Part shown: positions 25,689-35,960 of the stretch, in pieces
Numbering within the stretch: the first letter of the stretch is position 1
Layout: each line of letters opens with the position of its first letter
Made by a program: the position numbers and the translations under genes
Assembly (NCBI RefSeq): GCF_029625335.1
Contig: NZ_CP121111.1
Coordinates: forward strand, 2,728,001-2,792,000
Direction of reading: 5' to 3'
DNA length: 64,000 nt
Source: Flavobacterium nitratireducens
GTDB lineage: Bacteria > Bacteroidota > Bacteroidia > Flavobacteriales > Flavobacteriaceae
Notes under the pieces: model-generated
What the model was told of the DNA's origin: nothing
Databases searched by the model: none
Seen by the model: the letters and a program-made list of their open reading frames with translations, nothing else

Positions 25689-25755
25689 AGTGTTCAGTAT
25701 TTTAGTAATCAGTGATAAACTGCAAACTAAAAACTGAATACTGAACACTTTTTTT
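25689..25755 (+). terminator. Terminator-like hairpin between rpoB and rpoC
   Basis: AGTGTTCAGTATT (25689-25701) pairs perfectly with AATACTGAACACT (25737-25749), then a T7 run. The loop repeats related words (TAGTAATCAGTGA and AAACTGAATA). Finding a full intrinsic terminator inside rpoBC is unusual, and partial read-through is assumed since rpoC has no obvious promoter. Confidence 0.7.
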
Positions 25756-25958
25756 AAATTAGTTTTCAAGATTTATACCCGTAAACCGTTCCGATTTTTT
25801 ATTGAAACTAAGAAGTTTTAATAACTAGCACTTTAATAAAGAATTAAAGTTTAGAGAAGTAATTCGTGGTAGTGTTGTAATTGTTAGTTTAAAAACATCA
25901 AGCTTTCAGTTGCAACAAGAATCAATTTTTAATTGCAAATAAATCAATAGTAAAAACT

Positions 25959-28900
25959 ATGATGAACAATAGAAACAATAAAGAGAAAAACCAAGTAAAA
26001 AGGTTTGACAAAATTTCGATAGGATTAGCTTCTCCTGAATCTATCTTGAAAGAATCAAGAGGTGAGGTTTTGAAGCCAGAAACTATCAATTATAGAACGC
26101 ACAAACCGGAACGTGACGGTCTTTTCTGCGAAAGAATTTTCGGTCCAGTAAAAGATTTTGAATGTGCTTGTGGTAAATACAAAAGAATCCGTTATAAAGG
26201 AATCATTTGTGACCGTTGTGGAGTTGAAGTTACAGAGAAAAAAGTGCGTAGAGATAGAGTTGGACACATCAACTTGGTAGTGCCAATTGCTCACATTTGG
26301 TATTTCCGTTCTCTTCCAAATAAAATTGGATACATTTTAGGTCTTCCGTCTAAGAAATTAGATATGATTATCTATTATGAAAGATACGTAGTAATTCAAC
26401 CAGGTATCGCTAAAAATGCTGATGGTGAATCATTACAAAGATTAGATTTCTTAACTGAAGAAGAGTACTTAAATATTTTAGATACACTTCCTCAGGATAA
26501 TCAATATTTAGATGATTTTGATCCTAATAAATTTGTTGCCAAAATGGGGGCAGAGTGTATTATGGACTTGTTAGCTCGTATTGACTTAGATGCATTGTCA
26601 TATGAATTAAGACACAGTGCTAACAACGAAACATCTAAACAACGTAAAACAGAAGCGTTAAAAAGATTACAAGTTGTTGAATCTTTCCGTGAGTCTAACG
26701 AAAACCGCGAAAACCGTCCTGAATGGATGATCATGAAAGTGGTTCCAGTTATTCCACCAGAATTGCGTCCGTTAGTTCCACTTGATGGAGGTCGTTTTGC
26801 AACTTCAGATTTAAATGACTTATACCGTCGTGTAATTATACGTAACAACCGTTTGAAAAGATTAATGGAGATTAAAGCTCCTGAAGTAATCTTGAGAAAC
26901 GAAAAACGTATGTTACAAGAATCTGTAGATTCATTATTTGACAACACACGTAAAGCTTCTGCTGTTAAAACAGAATCTAACAGACCATTAAAATCATTAT
27001 CGGACTCATTAAAAGGTAAGCAAGGACGTTTCCGTCAAAACTTATTAGGTAAACGTGTGGATTATTCTGCTCGTTCGGTAATTGTTGTTGGACCGGAGTT
27101 AAAAATGTTTGAATGTGGTCTTCCAAAAGATATGGCTGCTGAATTGTACAAACCTTTTGTAATCCGTAAATTGATCGAAAGAGGTATTGTAAAAACAGTT
27201 AAATCAGCTAAGAAAATCATCGATAAAAAAGAGCCGGTAGTTTGGGATATTCTTGAAAATGTAATCAAAGGACACCCAGTATTACTGAACCGTGCTCCTA
27301 CATTGCACCGTTTGGGTATCCAAGCTTTCCAACCAAAATTAATTGAAGGAAAAGCGATTCAGTTACACCCATTAACGTGTACGGCTTTCAACGCGGATTT
27401 CGATGGTGACCAGATGGCAGTTCACTTGCCATTAGGACCTGAAGCAATCCTTGAAGCGCAATTATTGATGCTTGCTTCTCACAATATCTTGAACCCTGCT
27501 AATGGTGCTCCTATTACAGTACCTTCTCAGGACATGGTTTTGGGTCTTTATTATATGACCAAAGAGCGTTTATCAACTCCGGAAAAGAAAATTTTAGGAG
27601 AAGGATTAACTTTCTATTCTGCTGAAGAGGTTAACATCGCGTTAAACGAAGGAAGATTAGAATTGAATGCTCGTGTGAAAATTAGAGCAAAAGATTTAAA
27701 TGAAAATGGAGAGTTAGTATATAAAATTATCCAAACAACTGCTGGACGTGTATTGTTTAATGAAGTAGTACCAGAAGCTGCAGGATATATCAATGATGTA
27801 TTAACTAAGAAAAACTTAAGAGATATTATCGGTCACGTATTAAATTCAACAAGTGTACCTGAAACGGCTGCCTTCTTGGATAACATGAAAGATATGGGAT
27901 ATAAATTCGCATTCCGCGGAGGATTATCATTCTCATTAGGTGATATTAGAATTCCAGAGCAAAAAACACAATTGATCGCTGACGCAAGAGAGCAAGTAGA
28001 AGGAATTTCTATGAACTATAACATGGGTCTTATTACGAATAACGAACGTTATAATCAAGTAATTGACGTATGGACTTCTGCAAATGCTCAATTAACAGAG
28101 TTAGCTATGAAAAACATTAGAGAAGACCAGCAAGGATTCAACTCTGTGTATATGATGCTTGATTCTGGAGCTCGTGGATCTAAAGAGCAAATTCGTCAGT
28201 TAACTGGTATGCGTGGTTTGATGGCTAAGCCTAAAAAATCGACTGCTGGTGGTGGTGAAATTATTGAAAACCCGATTCTTTCTAACTTTAAGGAAGGTCT
28301 ATCGATCCTTGAGTACTTTATCTCTACTCACGGGGCTCGTAAAGGTCTTGCCGATACCGCTCTTAAAACAGCCGATGCTGGTTACTTAACAAGAAGATTA
28401 CATGACGTTTCTCAAGACGTTATTGTTAATCTTGAGGATTGTGGAACCCTTAGAGGAGTTGAAGTTTCGGCATTGAAAAAGAATGAAGAAATTGTTGAGT
28501 CATTAGGAGAAAGAATTTTAGGACGTGTTGCGTTACAAGACGTAATTAATCCGTTAACTAATGAAGTATTAGTTGCTTCTGGTGAACAAATCACAGAATC
28601 GATCGTTAAAGCTATTGAAGCTTCTCCATTAGAAAGTGTAGAAGTTCGTTCTCCATTAACTTGTGAGGCATTAAAAGGAATTTGTGCTAAATGTTACGGA
28701 CGTAACTTAGCTACTGGAAAAATGACTCAAAGAGGTGAGGCTGTAGGTGTTATTGCTGCACAGTCTATTGGAGAGCCAGGTACACAGTTAACACTTCGTA
28801 CGTTCCACGTTGGAGGGGTTGCAGGAGGTATCTCTGAAGAGTCTAGCATCATTGCTAAATTCCCAGGAAGATTAGAAGTAGAAGACTTGAAAACAGTTAA

Positions 28901-30266
28901 AGGAGAAGATAACGAAGGAAACGAAGTGGATATCGTTATTTCACGTTCTACTGAATTGAAATTAGTTGATGAGAAAACTGGAATCGTATTAAATACACAT
29001 AACATACCTTATGGATCTAGTATCTACGTGAAAGACGGAGATTCTATTGGAAAAGGAGAGGTTATCTGTAAATGGGATCCATATAACGGGGTAATTGTTT
29101 CTGAATTTACAGGAAAAATAGCTTACGAAGATTTAGAGCAAGGACAAACGTTCATGGTTGAAATCGATGAGCAAACAGGATTCCAAGAAAAAGTAATTTC
29201 TGAGGCTAGAAATAAAAAATTAATACCAACTTTATTAGTATATGGTAAAGATGGTGAATTAATCCGTTCTTACAACTTACCAGTAGGTGCACACCTTATG
29301 GTAGAAGATGGTGAGAAAATTAAAGCAGGTAAAGTATTAGTAAAAATCCCTCGTCGTTCTTCTAAATCTGGAGATATCACGGGAGGTTTACCAAGAATTA
29401 CGGAGCTTTTAGAGGCTCGTAATCCTTCTAACCCAGCTGTAGTTTCTGAAATTGATGGAGTTGTTTCTTTTGGTAAAATTAAAAGAGGTAACCGTGAGAT
29501 CATTATCGAATCTAAGTTTGGAGAAATTAAGAAATACTTGGTGAAATTATCTAGCCAAATTCTTGTTCAAGAAAATGACTTCGTAAGAGCTGGATCTCCA
29601 TTATCTGATGGTGCTATTACACCAGATGATATCTTAAGAATTCAAGGGCCATCTGCTGTACAACAGTATTTGGTAAATGAAATTCAAGAGGTTTACCGTT
29701 TACAAGGGGTAAAAATTAACGATAAGCACTTTGAGGTTGTAATTCGTCAAATGATGCGTAAAGTTCAAGTTCAAGATCCAGGAGATACATTGTTCTTAGA
29801 AGATCAATTGATTCATACTAAAGACTTTATCGTAGAAAACGATAAGTTGTACGGAATGAAAGTAGTTGAAAACGCTGGTGACTCTACTAACTTAAAAGAA
29901 GGTCAAATCGTTACGCCACGTCAATTGAGAGATGAGAATTCTTTATTGAAACGTTCTGATAAAAACCTAGTTATTGCTCGTGATGTAGTTACTGCAACTG
30001 CAACTCCAGTATTACAAGGTATTACAAGAGCTTCACTTCAAACAAAATCGTTTATTTCTGCTGCTTCGTTCCAAGAAACAACAAAAGTATTAAACGAGGC
30101 TGCTGTTGCTGGTAAAGTGGATCTATTGGAAGGATTGAAAGAAAATGTTATCGTAGGACACAGAATCCCTGCAGGTACAGGTATGAGAGAGTATGATAAC
30201 GCTATCGTAGGTTCTAAAGAAGATTACAACGATATGATGGCAAACAAAGAAGAATATATTTACTAG
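25959..30266 (+). CDS. rpoC: DNA-directed RNA polymerase subunit beta'
   Basis: Largest RNA polymerase subunit, 1435 residues. It shows the N-terminal zinc-binding cysteines ([20 protein letters not shown], near residue 70), the catalytic magnesium motif NADFDGDQM near residue 477, the bridge and trigger helix regions, and a second set of zinc-binding cysteines (CGTLRGVE and [13 protein letters not shown]). Two ATG codons (25959 and 25962) start the frame. The following hairpin with a T-run closes the operon, and DUF3467 comes next, as in other Bacteroidetes. Confidence 0.99.
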   Translation: MMNNRNNKEKNQVKRFDKISIGLASPESILKESRGEVLKPETINYRTHKPERDGLFCERIFGPVKDFECACGKYKRIRYKGIICDRCGVEVTEKKVRRDRVGHINLVVPIAHIWYFRSLPNKIGYILGLPSKKLDMIIYYERYVVIQPGIAKNADGESLQRLDFLTEEEYLNILDTLPQDNQYLDDFDPNKFVAKMGAECIMDLLARIDLDALSYELRHSANNETSKQRKTEALKRLQVVESFRESNENRENRPEWMIMKVVPVIPPELRPLVPLDGGRFATSDLNDLYRRVIIRNNRLKRLMEIKAPEVILRNEKRMLQESVDSLFDNTRKASAVKTESNRPLKSLSDSLKGKQGRFRQNLLGKRVDYSARSVIVVGPELKMFECGLPKDMAAELYKPFVIRKLIERGIVKTVKSAKKIIDKKEPVVWDILENVIKGHPVLLNRAPTLHRLGIQAFQPKLIEGKAIQLHPLTCTAFNADFDGDQMAVHLPLGPEAILEAQLLMLASHNILNPANGAPITVPSQDMVLGLYYMTKERLSTPEKKILGEGLTFYSAEEVNIALNEGRLELNARVKIRAKDLNENGELVYKIIQTTAGRVLFNEVVPEAAGYINDVLTKKNLRDIIGHVLNSTSVPETAAFLDNMKDMGYKFAFRGGLSFSLGDIRIPEQKTQLIADAREQVEGISMNYNMGLITNNERYNQVIDVWTSANAQLTELAMKNIREDQQGFNSVYMMLDSGARGSKEQIRQLTGMRGLMAKPKKSTAGGGEIIENPILSNFKEGLSILEYFISTHGARKGLADTALKTADAGYLTRRLHDVSQDVIVNLEDCGTLRGVEVSALKKNEEIVESLGERILGRVALQDVINPLTNEVLVASGEQITESIVKAIEASPLESVEVRSPLTCEALKGICAKCYGRNLATGKMTQRGEAVGVIAAQSIGEPGTQLTLRTFHVGGVAGGISEESSIIAKFPGRLEVEDLKTVKGEDNEGNEVDIVISRSTELKLVDEKTGIVLNTHNIPYGSSIYVKDGDSIGKGEVICKWDPYNGVIVSEFTGKIAYEDLEQGQTFMVEIDEQTGFQEKVISEARNKKLIPTLLVYGKDGELIRSYNLPVGAHLMVEDGEKIKAGKVLVKIPRRSSKSGDITGGLPRITELLEARNPSNPAVVSEIDGVVSFGKIKRGNREIIIESKFGEIKKYLVKLSSQILVQENDFVRAGSPLSDGAITPDDILRIQGPSAVQQYLVNEIQEVYRLQGVKINDKHFEVVIRQMMRKVQVQDPGDTLFLEDQLIHTKDFIVENDKLYGMKVVENAGDSTNLKEGQIVTPRQLRDENSLLKRSDKNLVIARDVVTATATPVLQGITRASLQTKSFISAASFQETTKVLNEAAVAGKVDLLEGLKENVIVGHRIPAGTGMREYDNAIVGSKEDYNDMMANKEEYIY

Positions 30267-30289
30267 TAAATAATATACTTTAATATTAA

Positions 30290-30328
30290 AAATAGGAAGA
30301 TTACCTCGTGTAGTCTTTCTATTTTTTT
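30290..30328 (+). terminator. Terminator after rpoC
   Basis: AAATAGGAAGATTAC (30290-30304) pairs with GTAGTCTTTCTATTT, with two wobble pairs, around CTCGT, followed by a T-run. It should end the rpoBC transcript, with DUF3467 either read through or separately started. Confidence 0.8.
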
Positions 30329-30356
30329 TATATTGTCACTTTAAAAATTGAAAAAG

Positions 30357-30659
30357 ATGAAAGATCAACAAGAACAAATCAATATTGAATTAGACGAACA
30401 AACAGCGGAAGGAATTTATTCTAATTTAGCGATTATTAACCACTCAGCTTCTGAGTTTGTATTAGACTTTATAAGTATAATGCCCGGTGTTCCAAAGGCT
30501 AAAGTAAAATCGAGGATAGTCTTGACTCCACAACATGCAAAAAGATTATTGAAAGCAATTGGCGATAATATCCACCGTTATGAGTTGGCTCATGGAGAAA
30601 TTAAAGATACCGAGCATACTCCAATACCATTAAATTTTGGGCCTGCCGGTCAAGCATAA
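30357..30659 (+). CDS. DUF3467 domain-containing protein
   Basis: A 100-residue acidic, cytoplasmic protein matching DUF3467 (motifs GIYSNLAIINHSASEFVLDF and RIVLTPQHAKRLLKAIGDNI). The family is small and of unknown function, and in Bacteroidetes it typically follows rpoC, which suggests a link to transcription. The frame also opens at a TTG at 30348, but the ATG at 30357 was chosen. It is downstream of the rpoC terminator, so it may depend on read-through. Confidence 0.9.
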   Translation: MKDQQEQINIELDEQTAEGIYSNLAIINHSASEFVLDFISIMPGVPKAKVKSRIVLTPQHAKRLLKAIGDNIHRYELAHGEIKDTEHTPIPLNFGPAGQA

Positions 30660-30788
30660 TTTTTAAAAGGTTTTCTATTTGAAAGCCTTTTTTTATGCTT
30701 TTTCCTATGTTTAATTTTGAATTTTTAGTAGCTAAACGAGTTTTAGAGTTGTTTGTCGGAAATTTTTTTTACTGCTTTTGTATTGCTA

Positions 30789-30796
30789 TAGATTTG
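30789..30796 (+). promoter_or_regulatory. Putative -7 element before the small exported protein
   Basis: TAGATTTG matches TAnnTTTG and lies 36 bases before the ATG at 30833. No -33 TTG was found at the usual distance. Confidence 0.4.
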
Positions 30797-30832
30797 TTTC
30801 ATAATTAAATACAAACAGTAGAAACAAAGGTC

Positions 30833-31186
30833 ATGAATCACTTAAACACAAATAGTACAAAATCTAAATTGATGATGTCAATTTTGTTTTTTATGTTCTT
30901 TTTCGTGTTTTCATTTTCGGGCTATAGCCAATCACAACCTGCTAAGGCTATCGAAATTAAAGGAAATGAAACGGCTACTAATGTTAAATTAGAAAGTACT
31001 AGAGCTACCTCTAATATGGAATTTGCTCTTTGGTTTATGGGTACTAAACAAGATCCAAATTCAAATATATCTTCAGAAGGTGCTAATGCGAAAAAAGTAA
31101 TTATTACTTCAGGAATCGCTCCAAATCGTGTTTTAATTAAAGCCTTTTTGAAAAAAGTAGTTAGCTACGAAAACGCATTATCATAA
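30833..31186 (+). CDS. Hypothetical small exported protein
   Basis: Not recognised. The 117-residue product has a long signal peptide (hydrophobic stretch FFMFFFVFSFSGYSQ, cleavage likely after YSQ near residue 33). The mature part of about 84 residues contains LESTRATSNMEFALWFMGTK, a central segment and a basic C-terminus with VLIKAFLKKVVS. No cysteines are present in the mature region. It stands alone with its own promoter element and terminator. Small secreted proteins with this SQSQPAKAIEIKG style start are common in Flavobacteria, but I cannot name a function. Confidence 0.65.
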   Translation: MNHLNTNSTKSKLMMSILFFMFFFVFSFSGYSQSQPAKAIEIKGNETATNVKLESTRATSNMEFALWFMGTKQDPNSNISSEGANAKKVIITSGIAPNRVLIKAFLKKVVSYENALS

Positions 31187-31208
31187 TTTTAAAAATTAAA
31201 AATATAAA

Positions 31209-31240
31209 AAAAACGTCTCGAGAAATCGGGACGTTTTTTT
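31209..31240. terminator. Bidirectional intrinsic terminator
   Basis: AAAAACGTCTCG pairs with CGGGACGTTTTT (one T-G pair) around AGAAAT, with T-runs on both strands. It ends the small exported gene and, on the minus strand, prfC. Confidence 0.85.
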
Positions 31241-31262
31241 TGTGTTATGATAAATTTTATTG

Positions 31263-32852
31263 CTAATCTAATTCAGAAGTAAAGTACAACTTGACACTAG
31301 GGTATTTATTTTGTGTCATTTGAATGGTAAAATCTGAATCAGCAAGGAAAACCAATTGATCGTATTTGTCTTTTGCTAAGAATTTTTGTTTGATACGTTT
31401 AAATTCTTTGAATTCATCGTTTTTAGGATCATCAGGCTTTACCCAACAAGCTTTATGTACAGGGAAGTTTTCATAAGTACATTTAGCACCGTATTCGTGC
31501 TCTAAACGGTATTGGATAACCTCATATTGAAGTGCTCCAACGGTACCTATTACTTTACGATTGTTCATTTCTAAAGTAAATAACTGCGCTACACCCTCGT
31601 CCATTAACTGGTCAACCCCTTTGTCCAATTGTTTTGCTTTCATTGGGTCAGCATTATTAATGTATCTAAAGTGTTCCGGAGAGAAACTTGGAATTCCTTT
31701 AAAATTCATAATTTCTCCTTCGGTTAAAGTATCGCCAATTTTGAAATTTCCTGTGTCGTGAAGTCCTACAATATCGCCTGGATATGAAATATCTACAATC
31801 TCTTTTTTCTCTGCAAAAAAGGCATTCGGACTAGAGAATTTTAGGTTTTTCTTTTGGCGAACATGATAGTATGGTTTGTTTCTTTCAAAAGTCCCAGAAA
31901 CAATCTTGATGAAGGCCAAACGGTCACGGTGTTTAGGATCCATATTAGCATGGATTTTAAATACAAAACCTGATAATTTTTCTTCTTCTGGTTTCACGGG
32001 GCGCGTATCAGAATCTTTTACTCTTGGAGAAGGAGCGATAGTAATGAAACAATCTAATAATTCCCTAACTCCAAAATTATTTAATGCTGAACCGAAGAAT
32101 ACAGGTTGTAATTTTCCTTCTAAATAATCTTCACGGTTGAATTTTGGATACACTTCATCAATTAATTCTAATTCTTCGCGAAGTCTTTCAGCCGGTTTTT
32201 GGCCAATTATTTTTTCTAATTCAGGGTTTTGAACATCTTCAAAAGCAATCGTTTCTTCAATGTTTTTACGGCTATCACCACTAAAAAGGTTGATGTTTTG
32301 TTCCCAAAGGTTGTAGATTCCTTGAAAATCATACCCCATACCAATAGGGAAACTTAAAGGTGTCACTTTTAATCCTAATTTTTGTTCCACTTCGTCCATG
32401 AGGTCGAATGCATCATTTCCTTCACGGTCCAATTTGTTAATGAAAACAATGATTGGAATTTTACGCATTCTACATACGGCAACCAACTTTTCAGTTTGTT
32501 CCTCAACCCCTTTAGCAACGTCAATTACCACAATAACACTGTCAACTGCAGTAAGCGTTCTAAAAGTGTCTTCGGCAAAATCTTTGTGCCCTGGTGTATC
32601 CAGAATATTAATTTTTTTGTCCTTATAGTTAAATGCCAAAACAGAAGTAGAAACCGAAATCCCTCTTTGGCGTTCAATTTCCATAAAGTCACTTGTTGCC
32701 CCTTTTTTTATTTTGTTGCTTTTTACAGCGCCAGCTTCTTGGATAGCACCTCCAAAAAGCAGTAATTTTTCTGTTAAGGTTGTTTTTCCAGCATCAGGAT
32801 GCGAGATGATTCCGAATGTTCTTCTTTTTTGTATTTCTTCTAAAAAACTCAT
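31263..32852 (-). CDS. prfC: Peptide chain release factor 3
   Basis: GTPase that recycles RF1/RF2 after peptide release, 529 residues. The P-loop SHPDAGKTT lies at about residues 17-25 and the switch II DTPGH motif near residue 88, followed by NKLD near residue 142. The sequence KSNKIKKGATSDFMEIERQRGIS is typical of RF3 rather than EF-G, and the C-terminal domain matches RF3 length. A TACTTTTG promoter element lies just upstream on the minus strand. It appears to be monocistronic. Confidence 0.97.
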   Translation of the reverse strand: MSFLEEIQKRRTFGIISHPDAGKTTLTEKLLLFGGAIQEAGAVKSNKIKKGATSDFMEIERQRGISVSTSVLAFNYKDKKINILDTPGHKDFAEDTFRTLTAVDSVIVVIDVAKGVEEQTEKLVAVCRMRKIPIIVFINKLDREGNDAFDLMDEVEQKLGLKVTPLSFPIGMGYDFQGIYNLWEQNINLFSGDSRKNIEETIAFEDVQNPELEKIIGQKPAERLREELELIDEVYPKFNREDYLEGKLQPVFFGSALNNFGVRELLDCFITIAPSPRVKDSDTRPVKPEEEKLSGFVFKIHANMDPKHRDRLAFIKIVSGTFERNKPYYHVRQKKNLKFSSPNAFFAEKKEIVDISYPGDIVGLHDTGNFKIGDTLTEGEIMNFKGIPSFSPEHFRYINNADPMKAKQLDKGVDQLMDEGVAQLFTLEMNNRKVIGTVGALQYEVIQYRLEHEYGAKCTYENFPVHKACWVKPDDPKNDEFKEFKRIKQKFLAKDKYDQLVFLADSDFTIQMTQNKYPSVKLYFTSELD

Positions 32853-32872
32853 AGCTAATTCTAAATGGTTTG

Positions 32873-32880
32873 CAAAAGTA
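32873..32880 (-). promoter_or_regulatory. Putative -7 element of prfC
   Basis: TACTTTTG on the minus strand matches TAnnTTTG and lies 20 bases before the prfC ATG. No clear -33 TTG was found at 18-23 bases. Confidence 0.5.
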
Positions 32881-33123
32881 CTATTTATAAATGCGATTTG
32901 AAAATAAATACGTTTTCAAGTTTTTACTTTCAATTGATAGTCTAGTTTCTTTTGATATTTAGCATGATTTGAAAGACAATTAGTTTTTTATTAAATAGGT
33001 TTTCTTTTCGAAGATAATTTTTTGTTAATACTCAAAGCTAAACTTGTTTAATGTAATTGAATTGTTATTTTTGTTCGCTTTTACTATGACAAAACACAAA
33101 GATTTTGGTTTTAAGTTATTATC
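32881..33123. other. AT-rich gap between divergent prfC and the SurA-like gene
   Basis: This 243-bp stretch is part of the 349-bp space between divergent genes. I see no open reading frame, hairpin of note or RNA gene in it; it probably carries upstream promoter sequences for both genes. Confidence 0.5.
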
Positions 33124-33156
33124 TTGCCAATCTAAAGTTTAGGCAAAATACATTTG
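33124..33156 (+). promoter_or_regulatory. Promoter of the SurA-like gene
   Basis: TTG (33124-33126) and TACATTTG (33149-33156) are 22 bases apart, fitting the Bacteroidetes consensus, 45 bases before the ATG. Confidence 0.6.
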
Positions 33157-33201
33157 CCTTTTGTTGAAACATAAAACAATACATTTATAAAGAAAATAAG
33201 A

Positions 33202-34611
33202 ATGAAATCCATAACTATGAAGAATACATTACTGTTTTTTATTGCGTTACTTTTAAATACTGCAATGAATGCGCAAGAAATAATAAAAGACAGTGTAGTT
33301 GTTGATAAGCAACAAAAATCATCAGGTCAAAGACAAAAAATCGATGGAATTATTGCAACTGTTGGGGATTATATTGTTTTGGATTCAGATATTGATAAGG
33401 CTTTTTTAGAAATTACAAGTCAGGGAGGTTCTGTTAAAGATATTACCAGATGCCAAATGTTAGGGAAACTTTTGGAAGATAAATTATATGCACATCAGGC
33501 TGTTCAGGATAGTGTTAAAGTAACAGACGCAGAAATTAAATCGTTGATGGACGAGAGACTTGGTTTTATGCTACAGCAACTTGGTTCGATGGAAAAAGTA
33601 GTCAAATATTATAAAAAAGATACTGAAGAAGAATTTAGAACCTATTTTTTTGATATTTTGAAGGAGAACAAGTTAAGTTCTGAAATGCAAAAAAAGATTG
33701 TTGACGAGGTTCAAATTACTCCGGAAGAGGTTCGTAATTTCTTTAAAAAACTAGGAAAAGATGAATTGCCAGTTTTTGGAGCCGAAATGGAAGTTGCGCA
33801 AATTGTGGTAGAACCTAAAATTACCCAAGCAGAAAAACAAAAGGTTATTGATCGATTGAATGGTTTTAAAAAAGACATTCAGGAAGGTTCTAGTTTTGCT
33901 ACAAAAGCAGTTTTGTATTCCCAAGATCCAGGATCGAGATCAAGTGGTGGTTTTTATAAAATGACCAGAAAAACGCCATTTGTCAAAGAGTTTAAAGATG
34001 TGGCTTTTAGTTTGCAAGAAGGTGAGATTTCTGAGCCATTCGAAACCGAATATGGATACCATATCATTTATTTGGAGAAGATTAAAGGTCAGGAACTAGA
34101 GCTGCGTCATATTTTATTGACTCCTGCAATTAGTAAGGAATCCATGGACGAAGCCAAAGAGAAAATAGAATTGATAAGAAAGCGTATTATGGATAAAGAG
34201 ATTTCTTTTGCAGATGCAGCTAGAACAATGTCTGATCAAAAAGAAACTCGTGCTAATGGTGGAATTTTAATAAATCCAAATACTCAAGATACCCGTTTTG
34301 AATTAACTAAAATGGACGCTTCATTGTATTCACAAGTTTCAAATTTAAAAGACAATGAAATTTCGATGCCTATTGTCGATGAAACCCAATCAGGTAAAAA
34401 GTTTTATAAGATAATAACCGTTACGAATAGAATTAATGAACATACTGCTGATTATGCACAGGATTATGTGAAAATTAAAGAGTTGGCTTTGAAAGAAAAA
34501 CAAATTAAAGCTATCGGGAAATGGTTTGATGAGAAAATTAAAGAAACCTATATTAAAATTATTAGCGAATATAGAGATTGTAGCTTTACTAATAATTGGT
34601 TAAAAAAATAA
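33202..34611 (+). CDS. SurA-like periplasmic peptidylprolyl isomerase
   Basis: A 469-residue exported chaperone. The signal peptide ends near residue 24 (NAQ). A SurA N-terminal helical domain (IDGIIATVGDYIVLDSDIDK) is followed by two parvulin-like rotamase domains, one near residues 200-290 (YSQDPGSRSSGGFYK and EYGYHIIYLEKIKG) and one near 298-400 (ELRHILLTP). It should help outer-membrane proteins to fold in the periplasm. A second ATG (33217) is possible and would shorten the signal peptide. The MoxR ATPase follows after a hairpin terminator, so they are probably separate transcripts. Confidence 0.92.
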   Translation: MKSITMKNTLLFFIALLLNTAMNAQEIIKDSVVVDKQQKSSGQRQKIDGIIATVGDYIVLDSDIDKAFLEITSQGGSVKDITRCQMLGKLLEDKLYAHQAVQDSVKVTDAEIKSLMDERLGFMLQQLGSMEKVVKYYKKDTEEEFRTYFFDILKENKLSSEMQKKIVDEVQITPEEVRNFFKKLGKDELPVFGAEMEVAQIVVEPKITQAEKQKVIDRLNGFKKDIQEGSSFATKAVLYSQDPGSRSSGGFYKMTRKTPFVKEFKDVAFSLQEGEISEPFETEYGYHIIYLEKIKGQELELRHILLTPAISKESMDEAKEKIELIRKRIMDKEISFADAARTMSDQKETRANGGILINPNTQDTRFELTKMDASLYSQVSNLKDNEISMPIVDETQSGKKFYKIITVTNRINEHTADYAQDYVKIKELALKEKQIKAIGKWFDEKIKETYIKIISEYRDCSFTNNWLKK

Positions 34612-34628
34612 TTTGTTCAAAATAAATA

Positions 34629-34670
34629 AAAAGAGTTAGCTTTATGAATTCATAAAGTTGACTCTTTTTT
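34629..34670 (+). terminator. Terminator after the SurA-like gene
   Basis: A 19-bp stem with two wobble pairs and no loop (AAAGAGTTAGCTTTATGAA and its partner) is centred on GAATTC near 34648, with T6 downstream. It is only about 20 bases from the MoxR ATG. Confidence 0.8.
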
Positions 34671-34689
34671 AATTTAAAATAGTTTTAAA

Positions 34690-35643
34690 ATGTCGGATGT
34701 TGCAGCAATACAAAATTTAGTACAAAAACGCATAGAATTAAAAAATGAAATTGCAAAAAAGATAGTTGGTCAGGAAGATGTTATCAATCAGTTATTGTTA
34801 TGCATTTTTTCAGGGGGGCACGCTTTGTTAGTTGGGGTTCCAGGATTAGCCAAAACATTAATGGTAAATGCTATTTCAGAAGCATTAGGGCTACAGTTTA
34901 AAAGAATTCAGTTTACACCTGATTTGATGCCTTCGGATATTTTAGGAAGTGAAATTTTAGATGAAAATCGTCAGTTTAAGTTTGTAAAAGGGCCTGTTTT
35001 TTCTAATATTATTTTAGCTGATGAAATTAACAGAACCCCGCCGAAAACACAGGCAGCTTTGTTAGAAGCCATGCAGGAACGTTCAGTAACTATTGCAGGT
35101 GTGAATCATAAATTGGACTTGCCTTATTTTGTTTTAGCTACGCAAAATCCAATCGAGCAGGAGGGGACTTATCCTTTACCTGAGGCACAATTAGACCGTT
35201 TTATGTTTGCGGTTAAATTGGCTTATCCAACTTTTGAAGAAGAAGTTCAGGTGGTTAAAAGAACAACTTCGGATGTGAGTCAAACTATTAATCCATTGTT
35301 TACAGCACAAGAAATTATCGATTTTCAACATTTGATTCGAAGAATTCCTGTTGCAGATAATGTTGTAGAATATGCAGTGCGATTAGTAGGTAAAACACGA
35401 CCAGATAGTTATTTGGCAACGGATTATGTGAAAAATTACTTGGATTGGGGAGCTGGTCCTCGTGCTTCTCAAAACTTGATTTTGGCAGCTAAAGCGCATG
35501 CAGCATTTAATGGAAAATTTTCACCGGATATTGAAGATGTTGCAGTGGTTGCTACTTCGATTTTAAGACATCGAATTATTAAAAATTACAAAGCTGATGC
35601 CGAAGGAATTACAGAAGAAATGATTATACAAAAGCTTCTTTAG
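34690..35643 (+). CDS. MoxR family AAA+ ATPase
   Basis: A 317-residue AAA+ protein. Walker A is GVPGLAKT (near residue 54) and Walker B is ILADEIN (near residue 110). The family-specific NPIEQEGTYPLPEAQLDRF sequence follows near residue 155. MoxR ATPases act as chaperones that insert cofactors or mature partner proteins, usually with VWA-domain proteins encoded next door. Here the neighbours are a SurA-like chaperone and aconitase B, and no VWA gene follows, which is unusual for the family. The substrate is unknown. Confidence 0.93.
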   Translation: MSDVAAIQNLVQKRIELKNEIAKKIVGQEDVINQLLLCIFSGGHALLVGVPGLAKTLMVNAISEALGLQFKRIQFTPDLMPSDILGSEILDENRQFKFVKGPVFSNIILADEINRTPPKTQAALLEAMQERSVTIAGVNHKLDLPYFVLATQNPIEQEGTYPLPEAQLDRFMFAVKLAYPTFEEEVQVVKRTTSDVSQTINPLFTAQEIIDFQHLIRRIPVADNVVEYAVRLVGKTRPDSYLATDYVKNYLDWGAGPRASQNLILAAKAHAAFNGKFSPDIEDVAVVATSILRHRIIKNYKADAEGITEEMIIQKLL

Positions 35644-35960
35644 TGCTTTAAAATTGGTCGAATAAGGGAAATTAAGGCCTTTCTATGTAACAACAAGTTT
35701 TAAGTTTGTTAGAAATTATTTAGCCTATTTATTGATTGTTTATAAAATAAGTCAAAAAATGCTTTTTTTCTTTATTTAACGGCCTTTGAAGGCAGATTAT
35801 TTAATAATGTGTTTTTCGTCTAGTTGAGGCTATTAAATTTTTTTTAATATCGTCTTAAATAACTAAATTTGCATTCCGTTTATAAAAAAACACCTAAAAT
35901 TATGGCATTTAGGTTTTATAATTTAAGAAATTTGCCATTAACATTGAAAATAATTCAATT
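35644..35960 (+). promoter_or_regulatory. acnB upstream region with promoter element and leader hairpin
   Basis: This 317-bp gap has no open frame. TAAATTTG (35864-35871) matches TAnnTTTG and is 89 bases before the acnB ATG. The leader then has ACCTAAA (35892-35898) pairing with TTTAGGT, followed by a T-rich tail, which looks like a weak terminator or attenuator in the 5' untranslated region. No other signal was seen. Confidence 0.45.
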
